From: Gammaproteobacteria bacterium
GTDB lineage: Bacteria; Pseudomonadota; Gammaproteobacteria; Arenicellales; Arenicellaceae
Assembly (NCBI GenBank): GCA_013002025.1
Contig: JABDKW010000072.1
Span: 1 to 64,000, forward strand
Length of the DNA: 64,000 bases
Direction of reading: 5' to 3'
Shown: piece by piece, positions 18,205 through 27,786 of the stretch
Position numbering within the stretch: position 1 is the first letter of the stretch
How the letters are laid out: the number at the start of each line of letters is the position of its first letter
Position numbers and translations under genes: made by a program
The notes under the pieces: model-generated
The model's input: only the letters and a program-made list of their open reading frames with translations
Databases searched by the model: none
What the model was told of the DNA's origin: nothing

Positions 18205-19608
18205 TTACACGGACAGGTAATCGCGCCAATCCATCGCAAAATCACGATGCTGATAGGAGCCATCGGGCAGGGCATCATAATGCCGGCGCAAGGAATCGAT
18301 GCGCCCATTAATATCACTGAGAGCGGCAATCAAAGCTTCGACGTCGGCCGATGTGTTGTACAGGCTGAGGCTGGCACGGACCATCCCTCGCTTAAGATTA
18401 ATGTAGGCTTGTTGCTCGCTCTCCGGTACTGTGCTGAGGTCTAGCTGCCACAGCGTTTGCTTCATCATGCTGCTGACATAGGGGTGCGCACAAAAACATT
18501 CATTGCGAACAGCAATGCCATAGTAGTCGTTTAACACCGCCGCCAGCAGGCCGTGATCTATCAGTTCGTGGTTGAAGGCCAGGGCGCCAATGCGAGGTGA
18601 TTTTGTGCAACCGTAAATGATGATGTGAGGCAGGGTACTCATGGCGTCGACCATTTCTTGCATCAACTCCTTGTCGTGTTGTTCAATCAGGTCGAATCCG
18701 TAATCGACAAATTCCTGAAAAACAGCCGCCAGCGCGACAGCACCGACAATATTGGGTGTACCCGATTGTTCTTTGTCCGGGTAATGGCTCAGCAGTTGAT
18801 AATCGTAAAAGCTCACGGCTTCCACAGAACCGCCACCCAGATCCTGACCGCTCAAATTCTCTAATACCTCCTGCTTGGCAATCAGCACGCCGGGCGAGGT
18901 TGGGGTGTATAGCTTATGCCCAGAAAAACAGAAAAAGTCGACTTCGCACGTTGCATCATCGCGACTCAGTTGGCTGCGCAGATGCGGTACGGCCTGCGCG
19001 CCATCAACCAACACATAAGCGCCGTGTTGATGTGCCAGACGGGTGAGCTCTGTAATGGGGTTCAAGATGCCGGTCACGTTGCTTACCGCGGAGAAGGCAA
19101 GATAATTCACCTGCCCGGAGAATCGTTCTAACAATGCGCGACATTCTTCTACGTCAATCGGCCCCTGATGAACATCTTCACCGACTAACGGTATGTACTC
19201 CACCTGATTGCCAAACTGGCGATGCGGTAAATCGTTGGCGTGGTGCTCCATGCCGCTCACCAGTACGACTTTGCGCTCCGGTCGCGCGGCGGCCAGGCCT
19301 CTGGCCACACGGTTTATTCCCGCGGTGGTTCCCGAGCCGGTGAAGATGGAAGTATAGGTCTGCGGATCGGCACCCAGACAGCTCAGCACGGTGCTATGGG
19401 CCCAGGCCAGCGCCTGGGTGCAAATATGAGCGGCGCTGTGCACATTGGTGTGGCTGCTGGAATAGTGCGGTAACAATTGTTGAATTGTCTGCAACGCTTT
19501 GGCGCTGGCCAGCGGCGAGGCGGCACCATCCAGATGCACACGTTTGTGCAGCTTGCCGTCTGCAGTTTGGTACTGCGTGTCCAGGCCGATAAATTTTGGT
19601 GCTGACAT
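18205..19608 (-). CDS. Class V aminotransferase, cysteine desulfurase/selenocysteine lyase-like
   Basis: A 467-residue PLP enzyme: FTGSGTTAGINRVARGL binds the cofactor phosphate, VSGMEHHANDLPHR carries the stacking His, LVDGAQAVPHLR the Asp, and FCFSGHKLYTPTSPG the Schiff-base Lys. Near the C-terminus NECFCAHPYV sits where SufS/CsdA enzymes have their sulfur-accepting Cys, so persulfide chemistry is possible. It is longer than typical SufS and stands alone without suf/isc partners, so its sulfur acceptor or true substrate is open. Confidence 0.8.
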   Translation of the reverse strand: MSAPKFIGLDTQYQTADGKLHKRVHLDGAASPLASAKALQTIQQLLPHYSSSHTNVHSAAHICTQALAWAHSTVLSCLGADPQTYTSIFTGSGTTAGINRVARGLAAARPERKVVLVSGMEHHANDLPHRQFGNQVEYIPLVGEDVHQGPIDVEECRALLERFSGQVNYLAFSAVSNVTGILNPITELTRLAHQHGAYVLVDGAQAVPHLRSQLSRDDATCEVDFFCFSGHKLYTPTSPGVLIAKQEVLENLSGQDLGGGSVEAVSFYDYQLLSHYPDKEQSGTPNIVGAVALAAVFQEFVDYGFDLIEQHDKELMQEMVDAMSTLPHIIIYGCTKSPRIGALAFNHELIDHGLLAAVLNDYYGIAVRNECFCAHPYVSSMMKQTLWQLDLSTVPESEQQAYINLKRGMVRASLSLYNTSADVEALIAALSDINGRIDSLRRHYDALPDGSYQHRDFAMDWRDYLSV

Positions 19609-19715
19609 GAGCCGCTCGCGAGAATGTTAAGTGCACATTATACGGGCATGCTTTAGACTTAACCAAGCAAGCTGTATCGCGGCGACAATAAATCTATTAA
19701 TAACGGGACAAGAGC

Positions 19716-20594
19716 ATGAACAAGCGACAGGTGATTTCTCTGCTAATAGCGCTGATAGCGTTCGATATTGGCCTGGCTGTGGCGTTTGCCGGCGGGGTGG
19801 GTGGCGCTGAGCTAGCCGGTTGGCCGGTGATGGTGATATGTGCGGTCTGGGCCTTTGCCCTGAATTGGCTGATGTTTATTCCTGCCAATATTTACCATAC
19901 TGAGAAATACTATGACCTGACCGGCAGCCTTACCTATATTTCGGTGATATTGCTGGCGGTCTATCTCAGCCCGGAATTGGATGCCCGAGGTTCAATTGTG
20001 ACGGCTCTAGTATTGCTCTGGGCGATACGGCTGGGTTCATTTTTGTTTCGCCGCATCGCGCGAGACGGCAAAGATGACCGCTTTGATGAGATTAAAACAA
20101 ACCCCACGCGATTTTTCGCGGCCTGGACCTTGCAGGGGCTGTGGGTAGTGCTGACGTCGGCCTGTGCGGTAGCGGTTATCACCGGCGGTGAGCGCGAGCC
20201 CATGGGGCTGATCGGCCGCGTGGGTGTTTCCTTGTGGGTTCTCGGCTTTATTATCGAGGTGATTGCAGACGCACAAAAATCCTCATTCAAGAAAGACCCC
20301 GAGAATAAAGGGCACTTTATTTCGGCCGGATTATGGGCCTGGTCGCGGCACCCAAATTATTTCGGCGAAATGGTGTTATGGACCGGTATTGCGGTGATTG
20401 CATTCCCGGTGTTAGCGGGCTGGCAGTATGTGACGTTGATCTCGCCGGTTTTCGTGTACGTATTGATTCGCTATATCAGCGGTGTCAACAAGTTGGAAGA
20501 AAAAGCCAACAGCAAGTGGGGCGATGACCCAGAGTATCAGCGCTACCGAGACTCCACGCCGATGTTAATGTTGTGGCCACCGCGCAATAGTTAG
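19716..20594 (+). CDS. DUF1295 integral membrane protein (steroid-reductase-like)
   Basis: A 292-residue membrane protein with about seven hydrophobic segments and the DUF1295 signature FISAGLWAWSRHPNYFGEM (about 207-225), which also marks the isoprenylcysteine methyltransferase/5-alpha-reductase fold. LFRRIARDGKDDRFDEIK is a conserved cytoplasmic loop. Substrate unknown; lipid reduction or methylation is the family expectation. Its stop overlaps the convergent lipoprotein gene by four bases. Confidence 0.88.
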   Translation: MNKRQVISLLIALIAFDIGLAVAFAGGVGGAELAGWPVMVICAVWAFALNWLMFIPANIYHTEKYYDLTGSLTYISVILLAVYLSPELDARGSIVTALVLLWAIRLGSFLFRRIARDGKDDRFDEIKTNPTRFFAAWTLQGLWVVLTSACAVAVITGGEREPMGLIGRVGVSLWVLGFIIEVIADAQKSSFKKDPENKGHFISAGLWAWSRHPNYFGEMVLWTGIAVIAFPVLAGWQYVTLISPVFVYVLIRYISGVNKLEEKANSKWGDDPEYQRYRDSTPMLMLWPPRNS

Positions 20595-21496
20595 CCGGGG
20601 TCTTTGACGATACGAAACCCGATGTGGCTCATGGAAAAGTCGGCCTCCTGCGGCTGACGTGCGGCGGGTCGGTAACGCCCGCAATAATTATCCGCGCATA
20701 AAAAAGAACCACCCTTGATGGTGTAACTATTGTGTGCCGCGCCGGGCGCTCGATAGGCGGTGGTAGTCCATTCCCAGACATTGCCGATCATGTCATACAG
20801 GCCGATCTCACTGGCCGCATAGCACCCCACCGGCGCTGCGCCGCTAAAACCGTCGGTGGCTTTATCCTGTAACGGAAATATCCCCTGCCAGGTATTGGCA
20901 ATGGGCTGGCCGCTGTTATCAAAAGCGCCAGATTGTTGGTCGGCGGGGTTGCTCAAGCCCAGCGCGGCGGCATGTTCCCATTCCAGTTCAGTCGGCAGGC
21001 GGCCGCCAGCCCATTTAGCATAGGCTTGCGCATCGCGTAAAGATACATGCACCACGGGTAGCGACATTTTGTCGATGATGCCACTGCCGTCACCGAGCGG
21101 GTCGCGCCAACTGGCGTCGCGCGCTAACCGCCAGTTGCCCTCGCTGCGCATATTCTGGGGCATCACAAAAAGGCCAGAGCCACCATCTGCGCGGCCGCTC
21201 TGACTGCTGCGCTCCGCATCGCTGACATAGCCAGTGGCCTCCACAAAGCGCTGATACTGGCGATTGGTAACCTCATGAGTTTGAATCGCAAATGTGCCGG
21301 TTTCAGCAGCACGCGGCTGACCTTCTTCAGGGTAGCGGGGTGCCTGGCCACGGGTAAACCCACCCGCCTGTATAGTGATAAAGCGGCCATGTTGTTGCTG
21401 GTCGAGTCCACACACCGAGGCGTCGGCAGCGGGCGGTTGTTCACAGCCGCTGAGCAGCAGGCAGAAAAAGATGATGCACGGGGTGGGGTGCTTCAT
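20591..21496 (-). CDS. Formylglycine-generating-enzyme-like lipoprotein
   Basis: A 301-residue protein with a lipoprotein signal (LLLSGC, Cys18) and an FGE-sulfatase/SUMF1 domain: QTHEVTNRQYQRFVEATGY, LPTELEWEHAAALG, MIGNVWEWTTTAY and KGGSFLCADNYCGRYRPAAR near the end. C267 and C272 align with the two catalytic cysteines of human FGE (C336, C341), unlike many bacterial SUMF1-like proteins that lack them. It could therefore make formylglycine in periplasmic sulfatases, but no sulfatase lies nearby. Confidence 0.82.
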   Translation of the reverse strand: MKHPTPCIIFFCLLLSGCEQPPAADASVCGLDQQQHGRFITIQAGGFTRGQAPRYPEEGQPRAAETGTFAIQTHEVTNRQYQRFVEATGYVSDAERSSQSGRADGGSGLFVMPQNMRSEGNWRLARDASWRDPLGDGSGIIDKMSLPVVHVSLRDAQAYAKWAGGRLPTELEWEHAAALGLSNPADQQSGAFDNSGQPIANTWQGIFPLQDKATDGFSGAAPVGCYAASEIGLYDMIGNVWEWTTTAYRAPGAAHNSYTIKGGSFLCADNYCGRYRPAARQPQEADFSMSHIGFRIVKDPG

Positions 21497-21686
21497 AGAG
21501 TCAATTGAATTTAGCGCGGTCGATATTTGGTCATCAGTGTAGCAAACTTGGCGGTAAATATTTTGCTGCCAGCGCAGCGCCCTCGGGCTTTACTCTCTGA
21601 ACATAATTTGTAATAGTTTGCTCGCTATTGGCTGCGCGGGTTGGCCCCGCTATTTAGCCATCTGACAGCGCCTTAAGGAGGCCCTT

Positions 21687-21932
21687 TTGACCGATTCTCA
21701 ACAGATTGAACAGCGCATCAAACGCATTATTGCGGATAAAACCAAACTCGATGAGGCCGACCTCCATGCCGGGCTAAATCTGGAGGAAAGCGGGCTCGAC
21801 TCGTTCGCGCGAATTGAATTAATTCTGGTAATTGAAGAAGAGTTCGATATCGAATTATCTGACAGTGAATCAGCCAACGTGGCAACGATTGCCGATATCG
21901 TCACGTTGATTGCCGCCAAAGTCGGCACCTAG
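21687..21932 (+). CDS. Acyl carrier protein
   Basis: An 81-residue four-helix carrier protein with the phosphopantetheine site GLDSFARIEL (Ser39), followed by the acidic helix IEEEFDIELSDSES. The start is a TTG at 21687 with AAGGAG six bases upstream. It is not the housekeeping AcpP (DSL motif, fab locus) but a dedicated carrier, 18 bp ahead of the acyl-AMP ligase. Confidence 0.9.
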   Translation: MTDSQQIEQRIKRIIADKTKLDEADLHAGLNLEESGLDSFARIELILVIEEEFDIELSDSESANVATIADIVTLIAAKVGT

Positions 21933-21950
21933 CTGCGCCCGGAGTAACTG

Positions 21951-23741
21951 ATGCAATCGAGTACTCTGCTCGAGGTGATGGCGCAGCATGTCGCCACACC
22001 CGATGACGACAAAGCGCTGCATTGTTGGAATGGCGCCAGCAAAAGCTATGACCCGGTCAGCTATGCAACACTAAGCCGGCGCGCGTTCGCGTTTGGTGCC
22101 CGATTGGTCAGTCAGCCAGGTGGAGCCGACCAGCGTGTGGTGATGATTGCCTGTCACACGCCATACGCAACCCTGTTGGCGTTTTACGGCGCTATTTCGG
22201 TGGGGGCCATTCCGATGATATTCCCGATGCCCTTGTCGCTCGGCAGCCACGAAGCACTGACAGAGCGAATCAAGCATTGGGGCTTTGCCTTTGCACAACC
22301 GGCGCTATTGGTGCTTGAGCAAGACCTCACCGAAAGATTTCACGAAGAAATACCGGCGCAGATTGACGTGTTACGCGTTAATGCCGACCCGACCGGCGAC
22401 TGGGACAGCCTGTCTGAATCAGCCAACGGGCATCGGCCGCTACCGGCCGACGTGGCATTTTATCAAACAACCAGTTCATCTACCGGCGACCATAAGGCGG
22501 TGGCAATATCGCATGGCAACATTATTGCTAATGTGGTGGGCATCCGCCGCGCCCAGAAAATGTCTGTTCAGGAGCGCATGGCAACCTGGTTGCCCTTATT
22601 TCACGATATGGGTTTGGTTGGCACGGTGTTATTCAGTTTTGGCAATAACTATCCGCTACTGATTATGACGCCCACGCAATTCGTCAAGCGCCCGGCCTTA
22701 TGGCTCAAGGGCATGGATCAGTACCGTTGCACCATTGCCACCGCGCCGAACTTTGGTTTTGATTACTGCACCCGTCTGGTATCGGACAAAGACGTGGCCA
22801 CACTGGATCTAAACTGTGTGAAGCACTTGTTCATAGGCGCGGAACCAATCCGCGTGTCAACCGTGCAGGGCTTTGTTGATAAATTCACGCCGTGCGGCAT
22901 CAGCGCACAGACCATAAGACCCGCTTATGGTTTGGCAGAGTCGACCATTATTACCACCATGACCGACCCCGAATCGGTATCGAACTTTATTTGTCTGGAG
23001 GCCGACTCAATCGGCATCAATGAGCCGCTTAAAATTCTGGACCGTATGACCTTTGATGACCCTAAAATGCTTGCCTACGATGCGGCCAAGGCAATTGCAG
23101 TTTGCAGTGCCGGCACTCAAATTGAAGGGATGACGGTTGAAATTGTAGACGAGCAGGGCCAGCTAATTGAGCGGCAAAACGTGGCCGGCGAAATTGCCAT
23201 CAGTGGCACATCGGTGGCTCTGGGGTATGTGTTTGACGGGGAAGCAGGCCGCGCTGACCCGATTGACCGTTTCCCGGAGGGGCGGCTGCGTACCGGCGAT
23301 ATGGGCGCCATAGTCGATGGTGAGTTGTACATCCTCGAGCGCATAAAAAATATTGTGATTCGCAACGGTGAAAATTTTCTGGTCAGCGCTCTGGAAGAGC
23401 AACTGGCAGAGTTATTGTCGATTTCACACGAGCATATTGCGGTGTTTGAATCAAATATCCATGACCCCGGCAGCGATATTGTGGTGTTGGTCGAGCGTCA
23501 TGCCCCGCTAGACGACGATGCGGTTAATAATCTCCTGGTGGCGATGCCGAAAGAGGCTTTTCCGATTAATAAGATCTTACTCAGTAAGGCGCGCGAAATT
23601 CCACGCACCACCAGCGGCAAGAAACGACATTTTTATTGCCGCAAGCTCTATCAGAAAGACGGCATCAATTTCCAACAGCAGATTGACGTCAGCCCGCAGC
23701 GCATTATGCAGGCCATGAACGCCGTTGCTGCGGCCGACTAG
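21951..23741 (+). CDS. Fatty acyl-AMP ligase (FAAL)
   Basis: A 596-residue ANL-superfamily enzyme. Motifs: FYQTTSSSTGDHKAVAISHG (phosphate loop), LPLFHDMGLVG (typical of FAALs), YGLAESTI, LRTGDMGAI, RIKNIVIRNGEN, and the C-terminal RTTSGKKRH with the catalytic Lys. FAALs activate fatty acids as acyl-AMP and load them onto an ACP rather than CoA, consistent with the ACP gene just upstream. Confidence 0.88.
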   Translation: MQSSTLLEVMAQHVATPDDDKALHCWNGASKSYDPVSYATLSRRAFAFGARLVSQPGGADQRVVMIACHTPYATLLAFYGAISVGAIPMIFPMPLSLGSHEALTERIKHWGFAFAQPALLVLEQDLTERFHEEIPAQIDVLRVNADPTGDWDSLSESANGHRPLPADVAFYQTTSSSTGDHKAVAISHGNIIANVVGIRRAQKMSVQERMATWLPLFHDMGLVGTVLFSFGNNYPLLIMTPTQFVKRPALWLKGMDQYRCTIATAPNFGFDYCTRLVSDKDVATLDLNCVKHLFIGAEPIRVSTVQGFVDKFTPCGISAQTIRPAYGLAESTIITTMTDPESVSNFICLEADSIGINEPLKILDRMTFDDPKMLAYDAAKAIAVCSAGTQIEGMTVEIVDEQGQLIERQNVAGEIAISGTSVALGYVFDGEAGRADPIDRFPEGRLRTGDMGAIVDGELYILERIKNIVIRNGENFLVSALEEQLAELLSISHEHIAVFESNIHDPGSDIVVLVERHAPLDDDAVNNLLVAMPKEAFPINKILLSKAREIPRTTSGKKRHFYCRKLYQKDGINFQQQIDVSPQRIMQAMNAVAAAD

Positions 23742-23747
23742 CCTCGC

Positions 23748-24665
23748 GTGCCCACCGAGCTTCTCAAGCAGTACTGGGCCCCCCGTTACTGGCATACCTG
23801 GTTTGGCTTAGCAGTATTGCGGCTGCTGGCATTTTTGCCGCTGCCCGTTCTGGCCACTACCGGCCATGTGGTTGGATACCTGGTGTATCTATTGCACTTC
23901 AGTCGGCGGCGTATTGCCCTGATTAATATTCAAGCCTGCTTTCCCGAATTGAGTGTGGCCGAACAGCGGCGTATAAACCGCACTCATTTTGGCTATATGG
24001 GGCAGTCTTTGATGACCGCCTGCATGAACTGGTGGATAAGCCCCGCGCGATTCGAGCGGCTGGTGACCATTAGCGGTCGTGAGCACTATGATGCAGCCCT
24101 GGCCAAGGGTGAAAAAATAATCCTGCTGAGTCCACATTTTGTGGCCATGGAAGTCTGCGGTCTGGCGCTGCAGCGCGAGCGGCCCATGGTGGGCATGTAT
24201 CAATACATGAAAAACCCGGTCATGAATCAGATGGCGCTGCGTGGTCGGCAACGGTTTTGCCCAGACGGCGTTATGTTTGAGCGCAAGGCGCCGCTGCGCA
24301 CTCTGTTAAAAATTCTGATGAAGGGCTTGCCCATGGTGTACTCGCCCGATCAGGATGCAATGCGTAAAGGTGTATTCGTGCCGTTCTTTCATCCGCTGGC
24401 CTCGACCACCCCCGCATTGGCCAAGTTTATTCAGGTCACCAAGTCAGTGGTAATTCCGCTGCGCGGGCGCATGTTGCCATGGGGGCAGGGCTATGAAGTG
24501 GTGCTTGGTGCGCCGGTGGAGAATCTCGCCACCGGTGATGAGCATCAGGATACTGCGGCTATGAACCGCGCCATCGAAGCCATGGTAAGGGATTGCCCGG
24601 AACAGTACCTATGGGTGCACAAGCGGTTTAAGACACGGCCGCCGGGTGAACCTTCTTTCTATTAA
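23748..24665 (+). CDS. LpxL/HtrB-family lysophospholipid or lipid A acyltransferase
   Basis: A 305-residue protein of the bacterial lipid A acyltransferase family with an N-terminal membrane helix (LAVLRLLAFLPLPVLATTGH), RRRIALINIQACFPELS and the catalytic H-x4-E motif in SPHFVAMEV, then FSPDQD-like VYSPDQDAMRKGVFVPFF. It starts at a GTG seven bases after the ligase stop. In an operon with ACP and FAAL it probably moves the ACP-bound acyl chain onto a lipid acceptor. Housekeeping lpxL/lpxM genes are normally not in such a context. Confidence 0.85.
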   Translation: MPTELLKQYWAPRYWHTWFGLAVLRLLAFLPLPVLATTGHVVGYLVYLLHFSRRRIALINIQACFPELSVAEQRRINRTHFGYMGQSLMTACMNWWISPARFERLVTISGREHYDAALAKGEKIILLSPHFVAMEVCGLALQRERPMVGMYQYMKNPVMNQMALRGRQRFCPDGVMFERKAPLRTLLKILMKGLPMVYSPDQDAMRKGVFVPFFHPLASTTPALAKFIQVTKSVVIPLRGRMLPWGQGYEVVLGAPVENLATGDEHQDTAAMNRAIEAMVRDCPEQYLWVHKRFKTRPPGEPSFY

Positions 24666-24670
24666 AACAC

Positions 24671-24820
24671 GCTCAAAGCTGTTTATTAACATCGGCTCAG
24701 GCTTTTTCTAACCTCGGCTCAGGGCTGCTCATAACACCCGCTCAGGGCTGTTTATTAACTGGCTCAAGGCTGTTTATCAACTAGCTCAGGGCTGTTTATT
24801 AACTAGCTCAGGGCTGTTTC
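24671..24820. repeat. Seven-copy 22-24 bp tandem repeat
   Basis: Units of the form GCTCAGGGCTGTTTATTAACTA start at 24671, 24695, 24717, 24740, 24762, 24784 and 24806. Copies 1-3 are diverged; copies 4-7 are near-identical with a strict 22-bp period. The array fills the gap between two convergent genes, and the last copy runs into the 3' end of the methyltransferase gene, encoding its final residues. Confidence 0.9.
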
Positions 24821-25689
24821 GGGTTGTCGATTTTGCGTAGTGTGAGCCGGTAGAGGTCCAACCCGCCGACCTCGAACATATAGGCCATCAGGCGCAGGTA
24901 TTGTTCGAAGCGGGCCACTTCTTCTTCGCCTTCTAGTTCAACGCAGCGGGCGCGGTTGGCTTTCAGGTTGCTATACCAGGCGCGCAGGGTGCGGCGATAG
25001 TCGTCGCGATGATTGTAGATAACAATGGGTTCGAATAATCGCTCGCAGCCGGCGGCGATTTCAAACAATTTCGGGGTGTCGGTTTCCGGGAAGATTTCTT
25101 TGGCGATAAAGGTGTCAAAATCCTCAGTCAGGGAATTGCCGTAAGCTACGGTTTGCAGCGACAAATATCCGCGAGACCCCAGCCAGCCGTGGCAGCGGCT
25201 GAAAAATTCACGGTAGATGGCGATCTTTTCATCCGCCGATAGGCCCAGCTTGGCAAAATGTTCAAAGGCACCGATGGATATGATTGAATCATACTGCGCG
25301 GTCGGGTCATGATCTTTCCAGCTTTCAACTCTGGCTTCTACGCGCGGGTCGGGGTGCTCATTAATCCAGTTTGCCTGACTCTCACTCAAGGTTAAACCAA
25401 CCGCATTCTTAACATCGAATTGTTTCACCAAGGGCAGTAAGACCGTGCCCCAGCCACAACCGATATCCAGCACTCGGGACTGACCGGGCGCGCGGGACTG
25501 TTCGATATGGTGTCGTATCTTGGCGAATTGCGCATCGTCGAGACTTTGGTCCGGGTCGTTTTCATCCCACAGGGCGCAGGAGTAGGCCATGCTCTTACCC
25601 AGCCAGGTGGCAAAGTATTCATTGCCGGTGCCGTAGTGGAATTCAATCGCGTCCGCCGATGCGCCGTATTCTTGATCATTGTTTTTCAT
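24808..25689 (-). CDS. Cyclopropane-fatty-acid-synthase-like SAM methyltransferase
   Basis: A 293-residue class I methyltransferase with the SAM loop VLDIGCGWGTVLLPL, VGLTLSESQANWINEH and SIGAFEHFAKLGL, the pattern of CFA synthase/mycolic-acid methyltransferases. It lacks the extra N-terminal domain of E. coli Cfa, so it is the short form. Likely substrate is an unsaturated acyl chain or related lipid. Its C-terminus is encoded by the last copy of the tandem repeat. Proximity to the ACP-FAAL-acyltransferase operon suggests lipid tailoring. Confidence 0.85.
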   Translation of the reverse strand: MKNNDQEYGASADAIEFHYGTGNEYFATWLGKSMAYSCALWDENDPDQSLDDAQFAKIRHHIEQSRAPGQSRVLDIGCGWGTVLLPLVKQFDVKNAVGLTLSESQANWINEHPDPRVEARVESWKDHDPTAQYDSIISIGAFEHFAKLGLSADEKIAIYREFFSRCHGWLGSRGYLSLQTVAYGNSLTEDFDTFIAKEIFPETDTPKLFEIAAGCERLFEPIVIYNHRDDYRRTLRAWYSNLKANRARCVELEGEEEVARFEQYLRLMAYMFEVGGLDLYRLTLRKIDNPKQP

Positions 25690-25848
25690 GCTTCTACCTT
25701 TCGTTTTACCGCCCCAGATGGTTGTCAGACCCGAATCAAGTTGTATTTAGCTAACACCAAAGGGGTTCCCCCATTATAATTGATTTTCCTCCCGCGCGAC
25801 CAAATGCCATCAGCGGGCGACATGACTCAAGCCCTGAGGCGCAGAATA

Positions 25849-26754
25849 ATGAAAATAGCGATCCTGTCGCGTAACCCAAAGCTGTATTCCACACGCCGCC
25901 TGGTCGAGGCCGGCAAAGCGCGCGGCCATGACGTGGATATTATTAACACCCTATGGTGTTATATGGATATCACTCGCAATCGGCCCGCAGTGCGCTACAA
26001 GGGCGCGGAGTTGCCGCACTATGACGCAGTGATCCCACGGGTCGGCGCGTCGGTTACTTTCTACGGCACCGCCGTGGTGCGCCAGTTTGAGATGATGGGC
26101 ACCTTTAGTATCAATGAGTCGGTGGCCATCAGCCGATCACGCGACAAACTGCGATCGCTGCAATTGTTGTCGCGTCGCAATGTTGGTTTGCCGCGCACTG
26201 GCTTCGCCAATAAGTCGTCCAATATCCGTGACGTCATTAAAACGGTAGGGGGCGCGCCGGTGGTGATTAAACTACTGGAAGGCACTCAGGGCATTGGCGT
26301 GGTGCTGGCAGAAACCAATAAGGCCGCCGAAAGCGTGATTGAAGCCTTTATGGGATTGAAGGCTAACATTCTGGTGCAGGAGTTTATCAAGGAAGCCGGC
26401 GGCGCAGACATCCGTTGTTTTGTGGTCGGTAATCGAGTGGTGGCCGCCATGAAACGGCAGGGCGCAGAAGGCGAATTTCGATCTAACCTGCATCGTGGCG
26501 GATCGGCTGAATTGGTTAAGTTAACCAAAGAAGAACGCGAGACGGCGGTCAAGGCCGCGCGCGTGATGGGCTTGAATTTATGCGGTGTTGATATATTACA
26601 ATCCAATCACGGTCCGGTGGTGATGGAGGTCAACTCGACGCCCGGGTTGGAAGGTATAGAAATGGCCACTGGCAAGGACGTAGGCGACATGATTTATCAG
26701 TTTATTGAAAAGACCGCAAAACCACATCGAACGCGAACCCGCGGGAAGGGCTAA
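25849..26754 (+). CDS. rimK: RimK-type ATP-grasp glutamate ligase
   Basis: A 301-residue ATP-grasp protein matching E. coli RimK in length and motifs: [17 protein letters not shown] at the start, [50 protein letters not shown] and [14 protein letters not shown] (metal ligands). RimK adds glutamates to the C-terminus of ribosomal protein S6. I start at the ATG at 25849 (GAGG ten bases upstream); an upstream in-frame extension adds nothing conserved. First gene of a three-gene operon. A TATAAT hexamer lies at 25775-25780. Confidence 0.93.
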   Translation: MKIAILSRNPKLYSTRRLVEAGKARGHDVDIINTLWCYMDITRNRPAVRYKGAELPHYDAVIPRVGASVTFYGTAVVRQFEMMGTFSINESVAISRSRDKLRSLQLLSRRNVGLPRTGFANKSSNIRDVIKTVGGAPVVIKLLEGTQGIGVVLAETNKAAESVIEAFMGLKANILVQEFIKEAGGADIRCFVVGNRVVAAMKRQGAEGEFRSNLHRGGSAELVKLTKEERETAVKAARVMGLNLCGVDILQSNHGPVVMEVNSTPGLEGIEMATGKDVGDMIYQFIEKTAKPHRTRTRGKG

Positions 26755-26757
26755 CTG

Positions 26758-27786
26758 ATGTCAGAATTAATTATTGGCGGCAAGCAGATTGCGCCCGGTA
26801 GCACCAAGCAGATCGAATTGCCGGTGGTGCGTTTATATACCGATACCGACATCAGCATGCCGGTGCATGTAATTCGTGCCAAAAAAGACGGGCCCACTGT
26901 CTTTGTCAGCGCCGCTATTCACGGTGATGAAATAAATGGCGTGGAAATTGTTCGGCGGCTGATCAAATTAAAAAGTTTTAAATTGAGCCGTGGCAGCCTG
27001 ATTATGGTGCCCTTGGTGAATGTCTACGGCATGCTCAGCCAGACCCGTTATATGCCGGATCGACGCGATCTGAATCGTTGTTTCCCGGGTTCTTCAAAAG
27101 GGTCTTTGGCGGGTATCGTCGCGCGCAGCTTTATGAGTGAGATTGTGGAGCACTGCGACTACGGTATTGATCTGCACACCGGGGCTATTCATCGCTCAAA
27201 TCTGCCGCAAATCCGCGCCAACCTGGACGACAAAGAGACATTGGAACTGGCGGAGGCGTTCGGCGTGCCGGTGTTATTGAATTCAAACCTCAGAGATGGG
27301 TCGCTGCGCCAGGCCGCGACTGAGGTGGGCTGCAAGGTATTGCTCTATGAGGCCGGCGAGGCATTGCGCTTCGACGAGTTAGCCATTCGGGCCGGCGTGC
27401 GCGGTGTGCAGCAGGTGCTGTATCAACTTGGCATGGTACGTCGACGTCGCACCTCCAAGGTAACGCCTTACATCGCCAACACCAGTTCCTGGACCCGTGC
27501 CGCGGCCAGCGGCATTGTCACAAACCTTAAAAACATGGGCGATCAGGTGGCGAAGGGTGAGCCTTTGGCGCGCATTGGCAGCCCGTTGGGGGAAACCTTT
27601 GCCACGGTTGAGGCGTCTCGCTCCGGCATTATCATCGGTAAGCAGAATATCCCGCTGGTGCAGCAGGGTGACGCCATGTTTCATATCGCATACTTTTCAG
27701 ATATGGACGAAGAGATAGCCGATAATATTCAGTCTATGTCAGATACGTTGTTGCCGACGCGCGAAGGTGGGGCAACACAGGAATGA
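26758..27786 (+). CDS. Succinylglutamate desuccinylase/aspartoacylase family protein
   Basis: A 342-residue zinc carboxypeptidase-like deacylase: AAIHGDEINGVEIV supplies ligands His55 and Glu58, DLHTG the third His. PDRRDLNRCFPG is the substrate-binding segment, and a C-terminal barrel (GIVTNLKNMGDQVAKGEPLARI) resembles a lipoyl-like fold. It lies three bases after rimK and overlaps the next gene by four, so it probably acts on a RimK-related amino-acid conjugate; the substrate is unproven. Confidence 0.88.
   Translation: MSELIIGGKQIAPGSTKQIELPVVRLYTDTDISMPVHVIRAKKDGPTVFVSAAIHGDEINGVEIVRRLIKLKSFKLSRGSLIMVPLVNVYGMLSQTRYMPDRRDLNRCFPGSSKGSLAGIVARSFMSEIVEHCDYGIDLHTGAIHRSNLPQIRANLDDKETLELAEAFGVPVLLNSNLRDGSLRQAATEVGCKVLLYEAGEALRFDELAIRAGVRGVQQVLYQLGMVRRRRTSKVTPYIANTSSWTRAAASGIVTNLKNMGDQVAKGEPLARIGSPLGETFATVEASRSGIIIGKQNIPLVQQGDAMFHIAYFSDMDEEIADNIQSMSDTLLPTREGGATQE

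Noticed and set aside
24671-24820. CRISPR or integron-type repeat
   Set aside because: Units abut at 22-24 bp without spacers, and no cas or integrase gene is nearby.
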